This document shows, piece by piece, positions 61,141 through 64,000 of a stretch of 64,000 nt of DNA. Origin of the DNA: Lachnospiraceae bacterium (GTDB lineage: Bacteria > Bacillota > Clostridia > Lachnospirales > Lachnospiraceae); assembly GCA_017550425.1 (NCBI GenBank), contig JAFZPG010000014.1, positions 21,860 to 85,859 on the forward strand, in the 5' to 3' direction. The notes beneath the pieces were generated by a model. The model did not search any database. It was not told the origin of the DNA and was given only the letters and a program-made list of their open reading frames with translations. Numbering within the stretch: position 1 is the first letter of the stretch; each line of letters opens with the position of its first letter. The translations under genes were made by a program, and so were the position numbers.

Positions 61141-62922
61141 ATGATCCTTTTCAAACAAGTAAAACTGCCGATCGGGCACAGCAAAGCAGATCTGGAGAAA
61201 CTGATTTCAGAGATCTCGCAAAAGGCATTTCAGACGAAATACAGTTCTTACGTTCTGCGCAAGCAGTCTCTGGATGCTCGCCGAAAAGGCGGGGCGGAAA
61301 TGTTCTATGTTTACGAAGTCGCTCTGAATTTTGACGGTTGGGATGCCGGAAAGCAGCAAAAGCAAGCATTGCGGGCATCAAAGATCAAAAAATGCGGCGC
61401 GGACATTATGTATCTCTCCGAAGAAGCGGAATCTTATCCCTTTGAAGAAAATGCAAAGCGCCTGCGAGTCCTTTTAGAGCAAAATGTACTTTTCGATCCT
61501 CGGATCCCGAAGATCGCGGTCATCGGTTTCGGACCTGCCGGAATATTTGCTTCCTACCTGTTAGCCATGGCCGGGCTGAAGCCTGTCGTTTTAGAGCGCG
61601 GGCAATGTATGGAGGAGCGTACGGCTACTGTCAGCGACTTCTGGAAGCGTACCGAGGAATATCAGACTCGGCCGGAGAACGAGATGTATCCGGATCCCGA
61701 GAGCAATGTTTCTTTCGGTGAGGGTGGCGCCGGCACTTTTTCCGACGGCAAGCTCAATACGCTCATCAAAACCAACAAAGATTATCACCGGTACGTTTTG
61801 GAGACCCTGGTTGCCTTCGGCGCCCCGGAAGATATATTGATTCGTTCGATGCCCCACATCGGAACGGACTGTTTAAGCCGCGTGATCGTCGATCTTCGCA
61901 AAAAGATTCTCGAATTGGGCGGTAGCGTGCGTTTTCAAACGCGCGCAGACGATCTGATATTTAACGGGAATTACCTGACGGCCATTCAACTCGCCGACGG
62001 CGAGATACTTCCCACAGATCGTTGCATTCTTGCAACGGGACACAGCGCTCGCGATACGTTTCGCACTTTGTATGTGAAGCAGATTCCGATGGAGGCAAAG
62101 CCTTTTGCCGTTGGCGTCCGTGTGATGCATCCGCAAAGCATGATCGACCATGACCAGTATAAAGGCGCTGAATTGCAGTATGGTTTACCTGCCGCTTCCT
62201 ATAAACTGACGGCTCAAGTCGGTTTAGGGCAGGATCCCAGAAGCGTTTACTCGTTTTGTATGTGCCCCGGCGGTTATGTGGTCAATGCTTCTTCGCAGGC
62301 TGGGCGTTTAGCCATCAATGGCATGAGTGACCACGCGAGAAACAGCGGTGTCGCCAACAGTGCTATCGTTTGTAATGTTGATCCTTCGGATTTCCCTTCC
62401 GACGCCGTTTTGGCAGGCATGGATTTTCAGGAGGAGATCGAACGAAAAGCTTTTCAAGCCGGGCATGGGGCCATTCCGACCCAGCGCATGGGAGAGTTCC
62501 TGCATAAGGACGAAGCAGAACTGTCAGTTAATAATGCGAACGATCCCGAAGCAATGCAGCCGGTAACGAAAGGCGGCTATCACTATACGGACCTCGACGC
62601 CGTTCTTCCGGATTTCGTCGGTAAGGCGATCCGCGAAGCATTACCCGAGTTTGACAAAAAACTCCCGGGATTTACACGTCCCGATGCGATCGTATGTGCG
62701 ATCGAAAGCCGGACCTCTTCGCCGGTGCGGATCCTGCGGGATCCCGACAGCCTGCAAAGCAGTTTTGCGGGACTGTATCCCTGCGGAGAGGGCGCCGGAT
62801 ATGCGGGCGGGATCACATCCGCCGCGATCGACGGATTGCGCTGCGCCGATAAGATCATCTGCGAAGTGCTGGAAATGATCGAAAAAATGAACCAGATGGA
62901 ACTTCAGGAGCATAGGAAATGA
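61141..62922 (+). CDS. FAD-dependent dehydrogenase-like protein (COG2509 type)
   Basis: A 593-residue flavoprotein with an N-terminal RNA-binding-like alpha/beta segment (1-110) that starts LFKQVKLPIGHSKADLEKLI and contains YVLRKQSLDARRK. It is followed by the FAD domain (VIGFGPAGIFASYLLAMAGLKPVVLERG, near 127-153), VSFGEGGAGTFSDGKL, and the C-terminal GLYPCGEGAGYAGGITSAAIDG. This family is widespread in clostridia and of unknown function. The stop overlaps proB by four bases. Confidence 0.9.
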   Translation: MILFKQVKLPIGHSKADLEKLISEISQKAFQTKYSSYVLRKQSLDARRKGGAEMFYVYEVALNFDGWDAGKQQKQALRASKIKKCGADIMYLSEEAESYPFEENAKRLRVLLEQNVLFDPRIPKIAVIGFGPAGIFASYLLAMAGLKPVVLERGQCMEERTATVSDFWKRTEEYQTRPENEMYPDPESNVSFGEGGAGTFSDGKLNTLIKTNKDYHRYVLETLVAFGAPEDILIRSMPHIGTDCLSRVIVDLRKKILELGGSVRFQTRADDLIFNGNYLTAIQLADGEILPTDRCILATGHSARDTFRTLYVKQIPMEAKPFAVGVRVMHPQSMIDHDQYKGAELQYGLPAASYKLTAQVGLGQDPRSVYSFCMCPGGYVVNASSQAGRLAINGMSDHARNSGVANSAIVCNVDPSDFPSDAVLAGMDFQEEIERKAFQAGHGAIPTQRMGEFLHKDEAELSVNNANDPEAMQPVTKGGYHYTDLDAVLPDFVGKAIREALPEFDKKLPGFTRPDAIVCAIESRTSSPVRILRDPDSLQSSFAGLYPCGEGAGYAGGITSAAIDGLRCADKIICEVLEMIEKMNQMELQEHRK

Positions 62923-63755
62923 ACAACCGAGAATTGTTAAAAGACAAAAAGAGGATCGTGATCAAGATCGGTTCCTCATCACTCACACATCCCGAGACCG
63001 GTGATGTGAATTATAATAAAATGGAACAGCTGGTGCGTACACTGGCCGATATCCACGGCATGGGTAAAGATGTCGTTTTGGTTTCTTCCGGCGCGATCGC
63101 CGTAGGACGTAAGTCCATGGGAATCAAACCCGAGACACTCAGCCAGCGGCAGGCACTGGCCGCGATCGGCCAGGCGCAGCTGATGATGACCTACCAGAGA
63201 CTGTTCTCGGAATACAATCAGAAGACCGCGCAGATCCTGATGACGAAGAGCACCATGACGGACGACCTGAACCGCAAGCTGGCGCAGAATACGTTCGAGG
63301 AGCTGCTCCATATGGGCGTCATCCCTGTGGTAAATGAGAATGATACCGTTTCGACCTACGAGATCCAATTCGGTGACAATGACCGTCTGTCTGCCATTGT
63401 TGCGGCCCTGATCCATGCGGATCTGCTGATCCTGCTTACCGATCAGGACGGTATGTACACCGATGATCCGAAGACGAATCCGGAGGCGGAATTTATCGAT
63501 ATCGTACCCTATGTAAACGAAACTTACATGAAGATGGGGAAATCCTCCTCCAGCAGCGATGTGGGTACCGGCGGCATGAAGGCAAAGATGGTTGCCGCAC
63601 GCATAGCCACCGGCTCCGGCGCAGACATGGTCATTACAAATGCCAACCATGTAGAGAAACTTTTGGATATCTTAAACGGTGATCAGATCGGGACCCTGTT
63701 CCTGTCACATAAAGATCCTGACTTTGATATCATGGATTGTTTGTCGGACGACTGA
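62919..63755 (+). CDS. proB: Glutamate 5-kinase, form without PUA domain
   Basis: This 278-residue kinase phosphorylates glutamate in the first step of proline synthesis. It has KRIVIKIGSSSLT at the N-terminus, VLVSSGAIAVG, PVVNENDTVST, FGDNDRLSAIVA, LLTDQDGMYTDDPK and GTGGMKAKM. E. coli ProB (367 residues) has an extra C-terminal PUA domain; this one stops after the kinase domain. It overlaps the upstream gene by four bases (ATGA). proA does not follow directly. Confidence 0.94.
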   Translation: MNNRELLKDKKRIVIKIGSSSLTHPETGDVNYNKMEQLVRTLADIHGMGKDVVLVSSGAIAVGRKSMGIKPETLSQRQALAAIGQAQLMMTYQRLFSEYNQKTAQILMTKSTMTDDLNRKLAQNTFEELLHMGVIPVVNENDTVSTYEIQFGDNDRLSAIVAALIHADLLILLTDQDGMYTDDPKTNPEAEFIDIVPYVNETYMKMGKSSSSSDVGTGGMKAKMVAARIATGSGADMVITNANHVEKLLDILNGDQIGTLFLSHKDPDFDIMDCLSDD

Positions 63756-63815
63756 TGTCCGAAGAAATATCCGATCGGCATGGATCTTATGCATTCGATC
63801 GAAAGGAATTACGGA

Positions 63816-64000
63816 ATGGATATACGCATCATCCCCAATAAAACCGATGTTGACTGCAGAAGTCTCGATGATGAATGGCTTCTGTTGATCAACCGGGAGA
63901 AGATCACGACCAATATCGGAACGGGCATCGTTCCGTTTAACCGGATCTTTTATTACACCTATAACGTGAAGCGCAACGTTCGCGAAGAGATCCTTCCGGA
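63816..64000 (+). CDS. Start of an unrecognised gene (3' end cut by window edge)
   Basis: An open frame from ATG 63816 to the right edge (61 codons) after GAAAGGA, 60 bases after proB. It begins MDIRIIPNKTDVDCRSL and continues as a polar, mixed alpha/beta-looking sequence. It is not ProA. I do not recognise a family from this length. Confidence 0.55.
   Translation, partial: MDIRIIPNKTDVDCRSLDDEWLLLINREKITTNIGTGIVPFNRIFYYTYNVKRNVREEILP

Noticed and set aside
63679..63888. Open frame overlapping the end of proB
   Set aside because: It is in another frame of proB and the following gene, without a ribosome binding site; the frame from 63816 is better supported.

Overview
The window reads as an ordinary chromosomal segment of a strictly anaerobic, low-to-mid GC Gram-positive bacterium, most likely a clostridium of the Lachnospiraceae type. 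Evidence: two oxygen-sensitive class III ribonucleotide reductases and no aerobic one; the Firmicutes-type cluster Gls24-nusB-xseA-xseB-ispA-dxs-tlyA-nadK-argR-recN; a single-chain PurL; strong GGAGG ribosome binding sites; and many consensus sigma-A promoters with 17-base spacers. The species call is inference. No transposase, phage, CRISPR array, tRNA or rRNA is visible; the one RNA gene is tmRNA (ssrA).

Layout. 1-3.5 kb: start of an ABC exporter half (minus), then an AraC regulator and a rhomboid protease. 3.5-6.7 kb (minus): a split B12 methionine synthase, with catalytic subunit and separate reactivation domain. 6.9-13.5 kb: LCP cell-wall ligase, LepA, HemW, a methyltransferase and Hsp33, with one small convergent membrane gene. 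13.5-19.4 kb: an unknown membrane protein facing a MoxR-DUF58-transglutaminase operon that has a structured leader. 19.6-24.6 kb: a c-di-GMP phosphodiesterase with a dead GGDEF domain, ssrA, a GH26-like hydrolase and an acyltransferase. 24.8-29.2 kb: MscL with a zinc ribbon, and PurL. 29.2-33.6 kb: a membrane-lipid operon (PAP2, YbhN-like protein, PssA, Psd, TPR protein) that points to phosphatidylethanolamine synthesis.

33.8-45 kb is rich in deoxynucleotide metabolism: nrdD-nrdG-dut behind a NrdR box; DegV; a TPR lipoprotein with HflX; a second NrdD carrying a fused C-terminal redoxin, behind two NrdR boxes that embrace its promoter; a ThyX-fold protein that has lost the ThyX RHR signature; and, divergent from it, dihydrofolate reductase. 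folA heads a tight and unusual gene row: cytidylate kinase-like protein, CotH-family protein, a membrane-anchored deacetylase-like protein and a Dam-type adenine methyltransferase. 50.3-59.8 kb is one eleven-gene housekeeping operon (stress protein, nusB, exonuclease VII, isoprenoid precursors, NAD kinase, ArgR, RecN). 59.9-64 kb holds two FAD oxidoreductases, ProB and the start of an unrecognised gene.

The most interesting items are the NrdD-redoxin fusion with its NrdR/promoter architecture, the divergent ThyX-like protein beside folA, the alternative-pairing leader of the moxR operon, and the Dam homologue in a genome whose GATC tetramers look strongly over-represented.
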